DNA of 64,000 bases from Acidobacteriota bacterium. Its GTDB lineage: Bacteria > Acidobacteriota > Blastocatellia > UBA7656. A model generated the notes under the pieces. The model worked only from the letters and a program-made list of their open reading frames with translations, was not told where the DNA came from and searched no databases. Of the stretch, positions 30,915-38,524 are shown one piece after another (positions within the stretch are counted from its first letter, which is position 1; every line of letters starts with the position of its first letter). Where the stretch lies: positions 1-64,000 of the forward strand of contig JACQDB010000081.1 of assembly GCA_016201275.1 (NCBI GenBank), in the 5' to 3' direction. A program made the translations under genes and the position numbers.

Positions 30915-31529
30915 TCACCTCTGGGCATTCAATATGGCTTTGATCTTACCCGTGATTAAATCAATGCCCACCAGATTGCTGCCGCCTTCGGGAATGATTA
31001 TATCAGCATAGCGTTTCGATGGCTCGACAAATTGCAGGTGCATAGGCCGCACCGTCGTTTGATACTGCTCCATCACCGATTGCGGCGAGCGCCCACGGTC
31101 TTCGATGTCGCGTTGCAGACGGCGTATGAAACGTATATCGGCATCGGTATCCACAAAAATTTTCAAATCCATCATGCTGCGAAGTTCGGGGCTGTAAAAC
31201 ACCAGTATGCCTTCGAGGATGATAATCGGGCGCGGTTCGATGTGGCGCGTCACGGTGGTGCGCGAATGCGTGGTGTAGTCGTAAACCGGCTGGTCTATGC
31301 TCTCGCCAGCCTTCAAGGTTTGCAGATGATTAATCAACAAATCGTTATCCAGCGCATCGGGATGATCAAAGTTGACGTGCCGTTTAATCTCCAAAGGCAT
31401 ATCGCCAAGATTGCGATAGTAAGAATCCTGTTGCAGATAGACCACATTATCTACGCCGACTTCCACAACGATTTTATTGGCGACCGTGGTTTTCCCCGAC
31501 CCCGTGCCGCCGCTGATGCCAATTACCAT
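30915..31529 (-). CDS. udk: Uridine/cytidine kinase
   Basis: Udk phosphorylates uridine and cytidine to UMP and CMP. This 204-aa protein has the P-loop GGTGSGKTT at 7-15, LQQDSYYRN, NFDHPDALDNDLL and the lid region RRLQRDIEDRGR. I use the ATG 19 bp after the punA stop (GAAGAAGCT upstream); an in-frame start 16 codons earlier would overlap punA. Together with cdd it channels imported cytidine to UMP. Confidence 0.95.
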   Translation of the reverse strand: MVIGISGGTGSGKTTVANKIVVEVGVDNVVYLQQDSYYRNLGDMPLEIKRHVNFDHPDALDNDLLINHLQTLKAGESIDQPVYDYTTHSRTTVTRHIEPRPIIILEGILVFYSPELRSMMDLKIFVDTDADIRFIRRLQRDIEDRGRSPQSVMEQYQTTVRPMHLQFVEPSKRYADIIIPEGGSNLVGIDLITGKIKAILNAQR

Positions 31530-31548
31530 AGCTTCTTCTATGCCCCTG

Positions 31549-32379
31549 TCACGCCAGACGCGGGATGATGCGAACAATTAATTCCGCCAGTTGTTTACCG
31601 GCGCGTTCGCCGATTTCCATCACTTCGCTGTGGGTGATTTCCTGGCTGTGCATCCCCGCCGCAATATTGGTGATGCAGGAGAACGCCAGAATCTTCATGC
31701 CGCAATGACGAGCGACGATGGCTTCGGGAACCGTTGACATCCCCAAGGCGTCGCCGCCCAAGGCCGCCATCATACGCACTTCGGCAGGCGTTTCATAACT
31801 CGGCCCACGCAAACCTAAATAGACGCCTTCGGCCAATAATAAATCCATCTCGCGCGCTGCGGCTCTGGCAATGTCCAGATAAGCAGGCGTGTAGATGTTG
31901 GTCATATCGGGAAAGCGCGGCCCGAAGCGTTCATCATTCGCGCCTTGCAAGGGGTTGTCGCCCATCAAATTGATGTGGTCATTGATGAGCATCAAAGTGC
32001 CGGGCGCAAGATATTTGGCCGCGCCGCCCGCCGCATTGGTCAGGATGAGCGATGAAATGCCGAGCAAAGCAAAGACGCGCACCGGCAAAGTGATCTCCGG
32101 CATCGCATAGCCTTCGTAAAAATGAAAGCGGCCTTTCATCAGCAACACCTCAACGCCGCCGAGCGACCCGGCGATCAATTTTCCGGCGTGGCCTTCGACC
32201 GTTGACACCGGAAAATGTGGAATGTCGCCGTAAGGAATTGCCACCGCCTCTGTGACCGTATCGGCGACGCCGCCCAGCCCTGAGCCTAACACTACAGCGA
32301 CACGCGGTTTGCGCGTGCCGATTTGCATGGTGATGAAGCGTGCGGCTTCGCTTGCTCTATCGTAAGTTGAAATTGCCAC
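31549..32379 (-). CDS. punA: Purine nucleoside phosphorylase
   Basis: This enzyme splits inosine and guanosine with phosphate into the base and ribose-1-phosphate. At 276 aa it belongs to the trimeric class: GSGLGGVAD phosphate loop, GHAGKL, MKGRFHFYEGY, the NAAGG loop, LRGPSYETPAEVRM and SCITNIAAG. It starts with GTG behind AAAAGGAGTAGGA. It is the first gene of the salvage run, 26 bp behind the C45-type hydrolase gene. Hypoxanthine released here would be reused by Hpt, whose gene lies 15 kb away in the window. Confidence 0.95.
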   Translation of the reverse strand: MAISTYDRASEAARFITMQIGTRKPRVAVVLGSGLGGVADTVTEAVAIPYGDIPHFPVSTVEGHAGKLIAGSLGGVEVLLMKGRFHFYEGYAMPEITLPVRVFALLGISSLILTNAAGGAAKYLAPGTLMLINDHINLMGDNPLQGANDERFGPRFPDMTNIYTPAYLDIARAAAREMDLLLAEGVYLGLRGPSYETPAEVRMMAALGGDALGMSTVPEAIVARHCGMKILAFSCITNIAAGMHSQEITHSEVMEIGERAGKQLAELIVRIIPRLA

Positions 32380-32405
32380 TCCTACTCCTTTTCATTGTGA
32401 TTTGC

Positions 32406-33956
32406 TCAACGCTTCTTTGCTTCAAACATCACCCAGGGATTGGCCTTGATGTCGCGCAGCAAGGGCGCTTGCCAAGCATATTCGGGATGTTTTTCCAGAA
32501 ACGGTTTGACCATAAATTCGCTGCCATCGGAAAACCCCAAGCGCGCCCAAAACGCCATGCGCCTGGCCAAATCGGCGGTCACTACTTTGCCATTCACGGT
32601 TCCCATCGGATAGTACGGCGTCGCGCCAAACACCGAGCGCTCGTCAACTTCACAATGCCCGTTCAAGGTTGATCCGGTTGACCCCTGCTTGTGCAAAACT
32701 TCGTCGTAGTTATCCGCCAGAAACTGCTGCGCTTCTGCCGCGCCGATTTTGCCTTTATGATTTTTCATCAAGGCAATCCAGCGCGCCTTTCTATCACTAC
32801 ACGAATTGGAGAAGTTGGTCAAATCCACGGTGCATTCTTCGGCAATCAATTTGGGATTTTCGGGAAAGTTCGAGCCGATGAACGCGCCATCGCTCGTCGT
32901 TTGAAAGGTCACATTTTTTAAGCCCAATTCCAGCTTGCCGATTTCGTTACTCTTGATGTCGCCGACCAGCCAGGTGTTAGCATAGCCGCCATTGTTGCCC
33001 GCTTTCATCAGGCGCGCAAAATCGTCGAGCGTGTTGGCATACTGTGCAGCTTTGCGGGCGCGCACAAATTCCGGCACGCCCTGTTCATTGAAATTCAAAT
33101 AGCCGCCGATGGTGGTTTCGGTAATCACCAGGCCAGCGGTGTTGATGGCGAAATCGTCGCCGCTGTGAATGAAGCCCGGCCACGCATCCATCAGTATGCG
33201 ATGTCCGCGCAGTGGCACAATGTCAAGCACGAGATTCCAACGCTGACCGATGAGGTAATGCACCCAAGCATTGTGCGCCATCACGATTTTGCCATCCGCA
33301 GTGGCGCTGCCGGTAGCAATGAAGGCGCTGCAATAAGGCGGCGCTTTGCTTGTCGCCTCTTTTTGTTTCGCTTCCAGATAAGGCACGTAATACCACGCCA
33401 GTTCAATCCAACCGTTGTGCGCTGTCATATCAATGGCATCGTAGTGGAAACCCCGCGCCCGCAGTCCCGCCGCCATGCCTTCGAGTTCCTGTTGATACTC
33501 GCGGTCAATCTTAGCCCAGAACATACGCTTGGCCGCTTGCCGATAAAATTCCCAATCTTTTTTGGTTTCGTTCTTCAGGAAAAGTTGCAGAGCGCGATTC
33601 GCGTCATCAATTTCACCTGCGAGCAAGTAGCCGTATTGAAAACCGATTTGTCGCGGCGTGCCTTCCAGGTGTGCATAAACCCAGCCGCCTTTTTCCTGTC
33701 GTGAGGCTTTTCCCAGTTGCCTGTCCTTTTTGACAGGCGGTTCGGGAGGCGTCAAGCCCGTGTCAATCAAGCGGGCGGAAGGCTTGACCGCTGGCTTCGG
33801 CGGATGTTTCTGTTGCGTGAAGCCGGAATCCACCACCTTTTGCGTAAGACCTACGCGCTTTGCGGTTGCTTTCGTGTGGCTCAAGGCCGCAGGTGTAACC
33901 GGCCATCCGGTGTTGATCACCAGAGACCCGATGATTACCCATCGTAAAATTTTCAT
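32406..33956 (-). CDS. Exported C45/phospholipase B-like Ntn hydrolase
   Basis: This 516-aa protein has a signal peptide (about 1-25) and a basic, Pro-rich spacer (about 35-90). The body has the layout of C45 acyltransferases and phospholipase B-like hydrolases: RQIGFQYGYLLAGEI, then APPYCSAFIATGSATADGKIVMAHN, where Cys would become the N-terminal nucleophile after self-cleavage, and later NTWLVGDIKSNEIGKLELG. It should cleave an amide or ester outside the cytoplasm; the substrate is unknown. AAGGAGGTAAAGACTG precedes the ATG. It lies between the ABC permease and punA genes and may be co-transcribed. Confidence 0.8.
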   Translation of the reverse strand: MKILRWVIIGSLVINTGWPVTPAALSHTKATAKRVGLTQKVVDSGFTQQKHPPKPAVKPSARLIDTGLTPPEPPVKKDRQLGKASRQEKGGWVYAHLEGTPRQIGFQYGYLLAGEIDDANRALQLFLKNETKKDWEFYRQAAKRMFWAKIDREYQQELEGMAAGLRARGFHYDAIDMTAHNGWIELAWYYVPYLEAKQKEATSKAPPYCSAFIATGSATADGKIVMAHNAWVHYLIGQRWNLVLDIVPLRGHRILMDAWPGFIHSGDDFAINTAGLVITETTIGGYLNFNEQGVPEFVRARKAAQYANTLDDFARLMKAGNNGGYANTWLVGDIKSNEIGKLELGLKNVTFQTTSDGAFIGSNFPENPKLIAEECTVDLTNFSNSCSDRKARWIALMKNHKGKIGAAEAQQFLADNYDEVLHKQGSTGSTLNGHCEVDERSVFGATPYYPMGTVNGKVVTADLARRMAFWARLGFSDGSEFMVKPFLEKHPEYAWQAPLLRDIKANPWVMFEAKKR

Positions 33957-34039
33957 CAGTCTTTACCTCCTTGGTTTATCACAAACACACTCTGACTATA
34001 GCGACGAAAAAGTTATGATTGCGGCCTGCTCAAAAAAAA

Positions 34040-34981
34040 TTATTGCTCCTTGGTATAAGGAATGCCCAACGCCTTGGGTGGAATGGCGCGGCCTATGAAG
34101 CCCGCCAGCACAATCAAAGTTAAAACATAGGGAATGATTTGAATAAACTGCACGGGGATTTGCACGACGCCTTGCATACGTATGGAGATCGCTTCGGCGA
34201 CACCGAACAACAGGCAGGCGAAAAACGCGCCGACCGGATGCCACTTGCCAAAGATCAAGGCCGCCAGCGCGATGAAGCCGCGCCCTGCCGTCATATTGCG
34301 CGTGAACAAAGAGTTCTGCCCTATGGATAAATACGCGCCGCCGATGGCCGCCAGCATACCGCTCACCAACACCCCAGCATAGCGCAAACGCGCCACGCTG
34401 ACGCCAGCGGTGTCCGCCGCTTCGGGGTTTTCGCCCACGGCTCTGAGGCGCAAACCGAAGCGCGTCTTGAACAAAATGTAGTAAGTGACCGGCACCATCA
34501 AGAGCGCGAAATAGACAATCGGTTTATGCCCCGAAAGCACTTCGTTGAGTTTAGGAATCCGATCAATCAAGGGAATGTTCCAATCCGGCAAGACCTGTTC
34601 GCGGGGCAGTTGCGGGGTCGCGCCGGTGGATTCAAACATCGCGCCGGAAGCCAACGCCGGAATGCCCAAAAACAAAATATTAATCGCCGTGCCGACCACT
34701 ACTTGATCGGCTTTGAATTGAATCGTCGCCACCGCGTGTAGGCAGGCGACCAGTACGCCAGCCAACGCCGCGCATAACAAACCAAGCCAGGGATTCCCGC
34801 TTTTCGCCGTCGCCGCCGCCGCCGTGAACGCTCCCGACAACATCATGCCTTCGAGAGCGATGTTGATGACGCCGCTGCGTTCGGAAAACAAGCCGCCGAG
34901 CGCCGCTAAAATCAACGGCGTGGACAAACGAATCATCGAGGCCAACAACGAGAGATTAATGATTTGCAATAAGGTTTCCAT
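34040..34981 (-). CDS. Nucleoside ABC transporter permease, NupQ/YufQ type
   Basis: This 313-aa permease of the BPD_transp_2 class is one of two membrane subunits of a BMP-type nucleoside importer. Diagnostic segments are LILAALGGLFSERSGVINIALEGMM at the N terminus, VGTAINILFLGIPA and ALAALIFGKWHPVGAF. About eight to ten helices are visible. GAGGGTTT precedes the ATG. Its partner permease and the ATPase lie upstream on the same strand but are separated from it by the beta-lactamase-fold gene and the broken hicB. Confidence 0.9.
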   Translation of the reverse strand: METLLQIINLSLLASMIRLSTPLILAALGGLFSERSGVINIALEGMMLSGAFTAAAATAKSGNPWLGLLCAALAGVLVACLHAVATIQFKADQVVVGTAINILFLGIPALASGAMFESTGATPQLPREQVLPDWNIPLIDRIPKLNEVLSGHKPIVYFALLMVPVTYYILFKTRFGLRLRAVGENPEAADTAGVSVARLRYAGVLVSGMLAAIGGAYLSIGQNSLFTRNMTAGRGFIALAALIFGKWHPVGAFFACLLFGVAEAISIRMQGVVQIPVQFIQIIPYVLTLIVLAGFIGRAIPPKALGIPYTKEQ

Positions 34982-35001
34982 AAACCCTCACTCTTTCGGA
35001 T

Positions 35002-35086
35002 CAACCACGAAATCACTGCACCGCAAAGATCACGAAGCCCAAGCAGTGAGCAAGCATCTTCGCGTTCCTGGCGGTCTTCGTGGTTG
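35002..35086. repeat. ACCACGAAG-type hairpin in the beta-lactamase/permease gap
   Basis: CAACCACGAAATCAC and a GCAAAGATCACGAAG block face TTCGCGTTCCTGGCGG and CTTCGTGGTTG. The pairing is imperfect. The tips are the same as in the perfect stem at 63428-63497. Confidence 0.5.
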
Positions 35087-35110
35087 GAAAACGAATTGTA
35101 TTTTCCAGCC

Positions 35111-36205
35111 TTACGGAAGCACGATGTCGGAAATTTGTCGCGCCAGTTCGACGCGGCTGCCGACGCCTTCCAAATTCATCATCAACACGACTGCCAAACC
35201 GCGTTCGGGAAGCATATACAAATAAGTCGTCACCCGCGCTTGATTGCCGCCGTGCGATATTTCTTTCACGCCGTGGCGCTCATTCAACTGCCAGCCTAAA
35301 CCATAAGCTGTAGCTTTGCCGTCGCTAGTTCGCTGTTTGCTCCACGCCTGCTTGAGCGATTCCGGTTTCAATAATTTGCCGGTCTGTAAAGCGCTGGCAA
35401 ACTTCGCCACATCTTCGACGGTCGCACAGAAGCCGCCGCCGGGAATTTTATAACTCGTATCGGCAAGCTCGGAGTTTCGCAATTGCCCACTCTTGTCTTT
35501 GCTATAGCCTTGAGCGCGATTGGCAATAATCGCCGCAACTTCGTCTTCACGAATCGTCATCATCAGCGCTGGCTTGAACACATAGTCGCGGACAAAATTG
35601 AGATAGGTCATTCCCGACGCGCCTTCGATGACGCAGCCCAGCAGGTTGTAGCCGTAGCTTGAATAAAAATATTTCGAGCCGGGTTGATGAATCAGCGGGT
35701 CATCTTTGAAAAAGCTCAAGCTGTCGTTGATGCTGTTAAAGTGCCGGGTGTTTTCAGGAAAATCTTTAGCCAGATAATGGCGTATGCCGCCCAAATGCCC
35801 CAGCACCTGACGAGTGGTGACCGGCCATTGCTTTGGCGGAAAGGCCGGGCAATAGTTCTGCACCGGCGCGTCCAAATCGAGTTTGCCGCGTTCGACTAAT
35901 TGCAACACGGCTGTTGACGTGATGGTTTTGGAAATCGAAGCGAGACGATAGACGGTTGAGGCTTTCGCGGCAACCTTGTTTTCCAAATCGGCAAACCCGT
36001 AGCCATTCGCCCACACCAGTTTTTTATCCATCACCACGGCAACCGACATTCCCGGAATATTCTCTTTCGCCATCGTCGCAGAGATCGCCGCTTCAATCTT
36101 CCTGATTTTATCTTGCGGGATACTCGAAACATTTTGCGCCGTCGCTGCAAGCGAAACGCCAAGCAACCACAAGACCGTCACAATAAAAACCGACACTTTA
36201 CGCAT
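35111..36205 (-). CDS. Exported beta-lactamase-fold serine hydrolase
   Basis: This 364-aa protein has a signal peptide (about 1-23, cleavage after ATA) and a class C/penicillin-binding-protein fold. The SxxK motif is S90-I-S-K93, the second motif is in YSSYGYN and the third is a HGG near the C terminus (KEISHGGNQ). Such LACTB-like enzymes act as peptidases or esterases more often than as true beta-lactamases. It begins 13 bp after the stop codon of the hicB remnant, so it was once tightly linked to that gene and to the nucleoside permease operon. Confidence 0.88.
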   Translation of the reverse strand: MRKVSVFIVTVLWLLGVSLAATAQNVSSIPQDKIRKIEAAISATMAKENIPGMSVAVVMDKKLVWANGYGFADLENKVAAKASTVYRLASISKTITSTAVLQLVERGKLDLDAPVQNYCPAFPPKQWPVTTRQVLGHLGGIRHYLAKDFPENTRHFNSINDSLSFFKDDPLIHQPGSKYFYSSYGYNLLGCVIEGASGMTYLNFVRDYVFKPALMMTIREDEVAAIIANRAQGYSKDKSGQLRNSELADTSYKIPGGGFCATVEDVAKFASALQTGKLLKPESLKQAWSKQRTSDGKATAYGLGWQLNERHGVKEISHGGNQARVTTYLYMLPERGLAVVLMMNLEGVGSRVELARQISDIVLP

Positions 36206-36218
36206 ACAATAACCTGCC

Positions 36219-36887
36219 TTACGGTTTGGGAATTTCCCTGCCTAACTCTTTTGCGGTCTCCATCCACTCATCAATGATGACTTTGTACAATTTCAAATTG
36301 AACCACACCAATCAAGCGCTGACCTTGCGGTTCGCCAGTTGAATGATTGAACCTCAGCTTGTTGAGGTGAGGTTCAATCATTCCAGGTGCTGAAAAAGCC
36401 AATGAAATCAGGCTGCTTCGCCTCTAAAAAATCTAGCAACGGAGAACCGAGGCAGTGAGGCAATTCATCGGAATCCCCCCAACGGCAGTTGGGGGATGCT
36501 TAAATCCAGCCTACACACCATGCCAGCAAAACTTTTTTCAATCTCCCCAACGGCAGTTGGGGGATGGTTAAAGTCCAGCCTTGAGCCTCGGATAAGGTTG
36601 AACTTTAACTATCCCCCAACTTCCATCGGGGGGATTCGTTTATCGTTGGCAGCGTTTCGTAGGTTGAGCTTTAACCATCCCCCGATTTCCATCGGGGAGA
36701 TTGGCAAGCTCGGTTCGCCTCTGAAAAATATACAAAGTCGAGCAATGATGACTTCAACATTGGCGACTGCCTCTGCATCAGTAGCGCCATCGGCAGCGCC
36801 GCCCGGTAATTCAGGAACTTCGACGATGAAGGCTTTATCTTCGGCGCTCCAATAAATGACTAACGCGTATGTGGGTTTCGTATTCAT
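36219..36887 (-). pseudogene. hicB: hicB-like antitoxin gene split by R4 copy 2
   Basis: The N-terminal part (36743-36887) encodes 48 residues in the HicB style, from MNTKPTYALVIYWSAED through VPELPGGAADGATDAEA to VEVII. The C-terminal part (36219-36283) encodes IIDEWMETAKELGREIPKP and a stop. Removing the intervening insert and one copy of CAATGATGACTT joins them in frame as a 65-aa protein with the usual HicB pattern. The uninterrupted gene would start 16 bp after the NupP-like permease stop. No hicA is visible nearby, so it may have been an orphan HicB-like protein. The remaining start frame now runs into the repeat and would give a chimeric 92-aa product. Confidence 0.85.
36284..36742. 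mobile_element. R4 element, copy 2, inserted in hicB
   Basis: The element lies between direct copies of CAATGATGACTT (36272-36283 and 36743-36754). Its ends ACTTTGTACAA and TATACAAAGT are near-perfect inverted repeats. Inside are a perfect 15-bp hairpin (AATGATTGAACCTCA and its complement, about 36341-36383), one AACGGAGAACCGAGG unit, four CCCCC/GGGGG palindromes, and a TTAAAGTCCAGCCTT/AAGGTTGAACTTTAA stem. It has no transposase gene, so it is non-autonomous. The flanking repeat allows a target duplication of 9-12 bp. Confidence 0.8.
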
Positions 36888-36902
36888 CGCAGAATGAACT
36901 CA

Positions 36903-38045
36903 TCAAACTTTGCCGCCGAGCAAACGCTTTGCGCCGCCGCGAAAGACGGCTTCACAAGCGACGAACAAAATAATAATCGCCTGCAAAATCACCACCCAGT
37001 CTTTCGATACGTTGTCGGTAAAAATATCTATGAACAGGCTGGAGCGGTTCAACGCGCCAAACAACAGCGCAGCAAAAAATACGCCAACCGGATGATTGCG
37101 CCCCAACAACGCCACGGCTATGCCGGTGAAGCCATACGATGCCGAAAAACCGTCATAGTAACGATAGCGATAGCCCAACACTTCATTGATGCCAACCATT
37201 CCGGCCAAGCCGCCGGAAATCAACATCGCCAAAATAATATTGCGGGTAATCGAAATGCCGCCGTACTCTGCCGCTGTGCCGCTAATGCCGACCGCGCGCA
37301 GTTCATAGCCCCACTTGGTCTTCCACAAAAACACATAGACCAACACGCACATCAACAAGGCCAGTAAAAACGCGATGTTCAAAGGCAGTCGCTCAGGAAA
37401 ATTAATCCCCAGCGGCGCAAGCAAAGCGTGCATACGCGGCAGGTGTGGCCCAACCAACGCGCCGTCTTTGAGTTCGGCAATTGGCAGCGTTTCCAAGATC
37501 GGGTCGCCCTGCCTTTTATAATAATATTGCGTCAAATACGTCACGATGCCGACCGCTATGAAGTTCATCATGATCGTGGTGATGACTTCGTGTGCGCCGA
37601 ACTTCGCCTTCAACACGCCGGGAATGCCTGACCACAAACCGCCGACCACCACCGCCGCCATCATCGCCAGCAGCGTAACCAGATAAGGATTCGTATGCGG
37701 CAAGGTAAGCCCTACCCAGGCGGTCGCAAACGCCGCCATCGTCAATTGCCCTTCTGCGCCAATGTTGAGCAAGCCACATTTGAACGCCACCGCCACCGCC
37801 AGCCCCGTGAAGATCAGTGGCGTCGCGTAAAACAAGGTGTAGCCAATGCCATCGAGTGAGCCGAATACACTGGAAAAAAACAGTTCATAAACCAACAACG
37901 GGCTATCGCCAACCATCCAGACGATAATGCCACCGACGAGGAACGCCGCGACGACCGCTATCAAAGGAAAGAGCAATTCTCGAAGGGGAGAAAGGGAGAA
38001 AGGCAGAAAGGGAGAAGGAGAATTTGAAGGTGAACTGTCTTTCAT
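36903..38045 (-). CDS. Nucleoside ABC transporter permease, NupP/YufP type
   Basis: This 380-aa membrane subunit has about ten helices and the family segments GLAVAVAFKCGLLNIGAEGQL, EVITTIMMNFIA, ELRAVGISGTAAEYGGIS and GFTGIAVALLGRNHPVG. Residues 7-22 (SNSPSPFLPFSLSPL) are encoded by a seven-base tandem repeat and are probably a recent extension. AGAGGAAGAAACTG precedes the ATG. The start overlaps the stop of the upstream four-helix-bundle gene as TGATG, suggesting coupled translation. Confidence 0.92.
   Translation of the reverse strand: MKDSSPSNSPSPFLPFSLSPLRELLFPLIAVVAAFLVGGIIVWMVGDSPLLVYELFFSSVFGSLDGIGYTLFYATPLIFTGLAVAVAFKCGLLNIGAEGQLTMAAFATAWVGLTLPHTNPYLVTLLAMMAAVVVGGLWSGIPGVLKAKFGAHEVITTIMMNFIAVGIVTYLTQYYYKRQGDPILETLPIAELKDGALVGPHLPRMHALLAPLGINFPERLPLNIAFLLALLMCVLVYVFLWKTKWGYELRAVGISGTAAEYGGISITRNIILAMLISGGLAGMVGINEVLGYRYRYYDGFSASYGFTGIAVALLGRNHPVGVFFAALLFGALNRSSLFIDIFTDNVSKDWVVILQAIIILFVACEAVFRGGAKRLLGGKV
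37984..38026. repeat. Purine-rich tandem repeat inside the permease start
   Basis: On the plus strand units of GGGAGAAA repeat with small changes. On the coding (minus) strand the repeat gives Ser/Pro/Phe/Leu codons at the N terminus of the permease. It resembles the GGGGAGA tracts found after stop codons elsewhere. Confidence 0.7.
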
Positions 38046-38446
38046 CAGTTTCTTCCTCTCAGACCTGATGGCAATACCCAGTCAGCAGGATTATTTATCA
38101 TAACTACAAAAATTGCGATTATCTCGTCATAGATTTTGAATAAGGCTCTGCCGATTTCAGGAGTAAGATAGTCACCACGAACAGCAAAGTCTAGCCAAGT
38201 CTGCGTCTCAGCGGCTTCGGCTTCAGAGTCATTTAGCTTGCTTACAAACGCCGCTTCATAACGTCGTTTTCGCCAAGTTTCGGCAAGATTCGCGCAGACT
38301 GAACGTGACGACCTGCGAATCTGGTCAGTCAGAGAATATGTTTCCTCTTTGGGAAATTTCTTACTCAATTCAAATACCTGCATTGCCGCTTCAAAGGCTT
38401 TTTTATATATATTCAAATCCTGATGCCTGATAATTTTCTCACTCAT
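38045..38446 (-). CDS. Four-helix-bundle protein (S23/IVS-encoded family)
   Basis: This 133-aa protein belongs to the small four-helix family first noticed in intervening sequences of 23S rRNA genes: KAFEAAMQVFELSKKFPKEETYSLTDQIRRSSRSVCANLAETW, then RRYEAAFVSKLNDSEAEAAETQTWLDFA. It is a stand-alone protein forming pentamer-like bundles in relatives, with no settled function. It sits between the ATPase and permease genes of the nucleoside transporter and overlaps the permease start by one base (TGATG). No reverse transcriptase is nearby, so it is not acting as a diversity-generating-retroelement partner here. Confidence 0.88.
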   Translation of the reverse strand: MSEKIIRHQDLNIYKKAFEAAMQVFELSKKFPKEETYSLTDQIRRSSRSVCANLAETWRKRRYEAAFVSKLNDSEAEAAETQTWLDFAVRGDYLTPEIGRALFKIYDEIIAIFVVMINNPADWVLPSGLRGRN

Positions 38447-38487
38447 GCCTGAAATTCCTTCCTACTAATTTGTAAACGAAAACCAAT

Positions 38488-38524
38488 CCCCCATCTCCCC
38501 TTCTCCCCTTCTCATTTCCCCCCC
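38488..38524 (-). repeat. G-rich tract across the stop codon of the ABC ATPase gene
   Basis: On the coding strand the runs are G7, G4, G4 and G5 with loops of 4 to 10 bases, the first run being the last Gly codons and the others directly following the TGA. This meets the pattern for an intramolecular G-quadruplex in DNA or mRNA. Confidence 0.7.

Noticed and set aside
38045-38446. Diversity-generating retroelement accessory (Avd-like) reading of the four-helix gene
   Set aside because: No reverse transcriptase, template repeat or variable repeat is present nearby.
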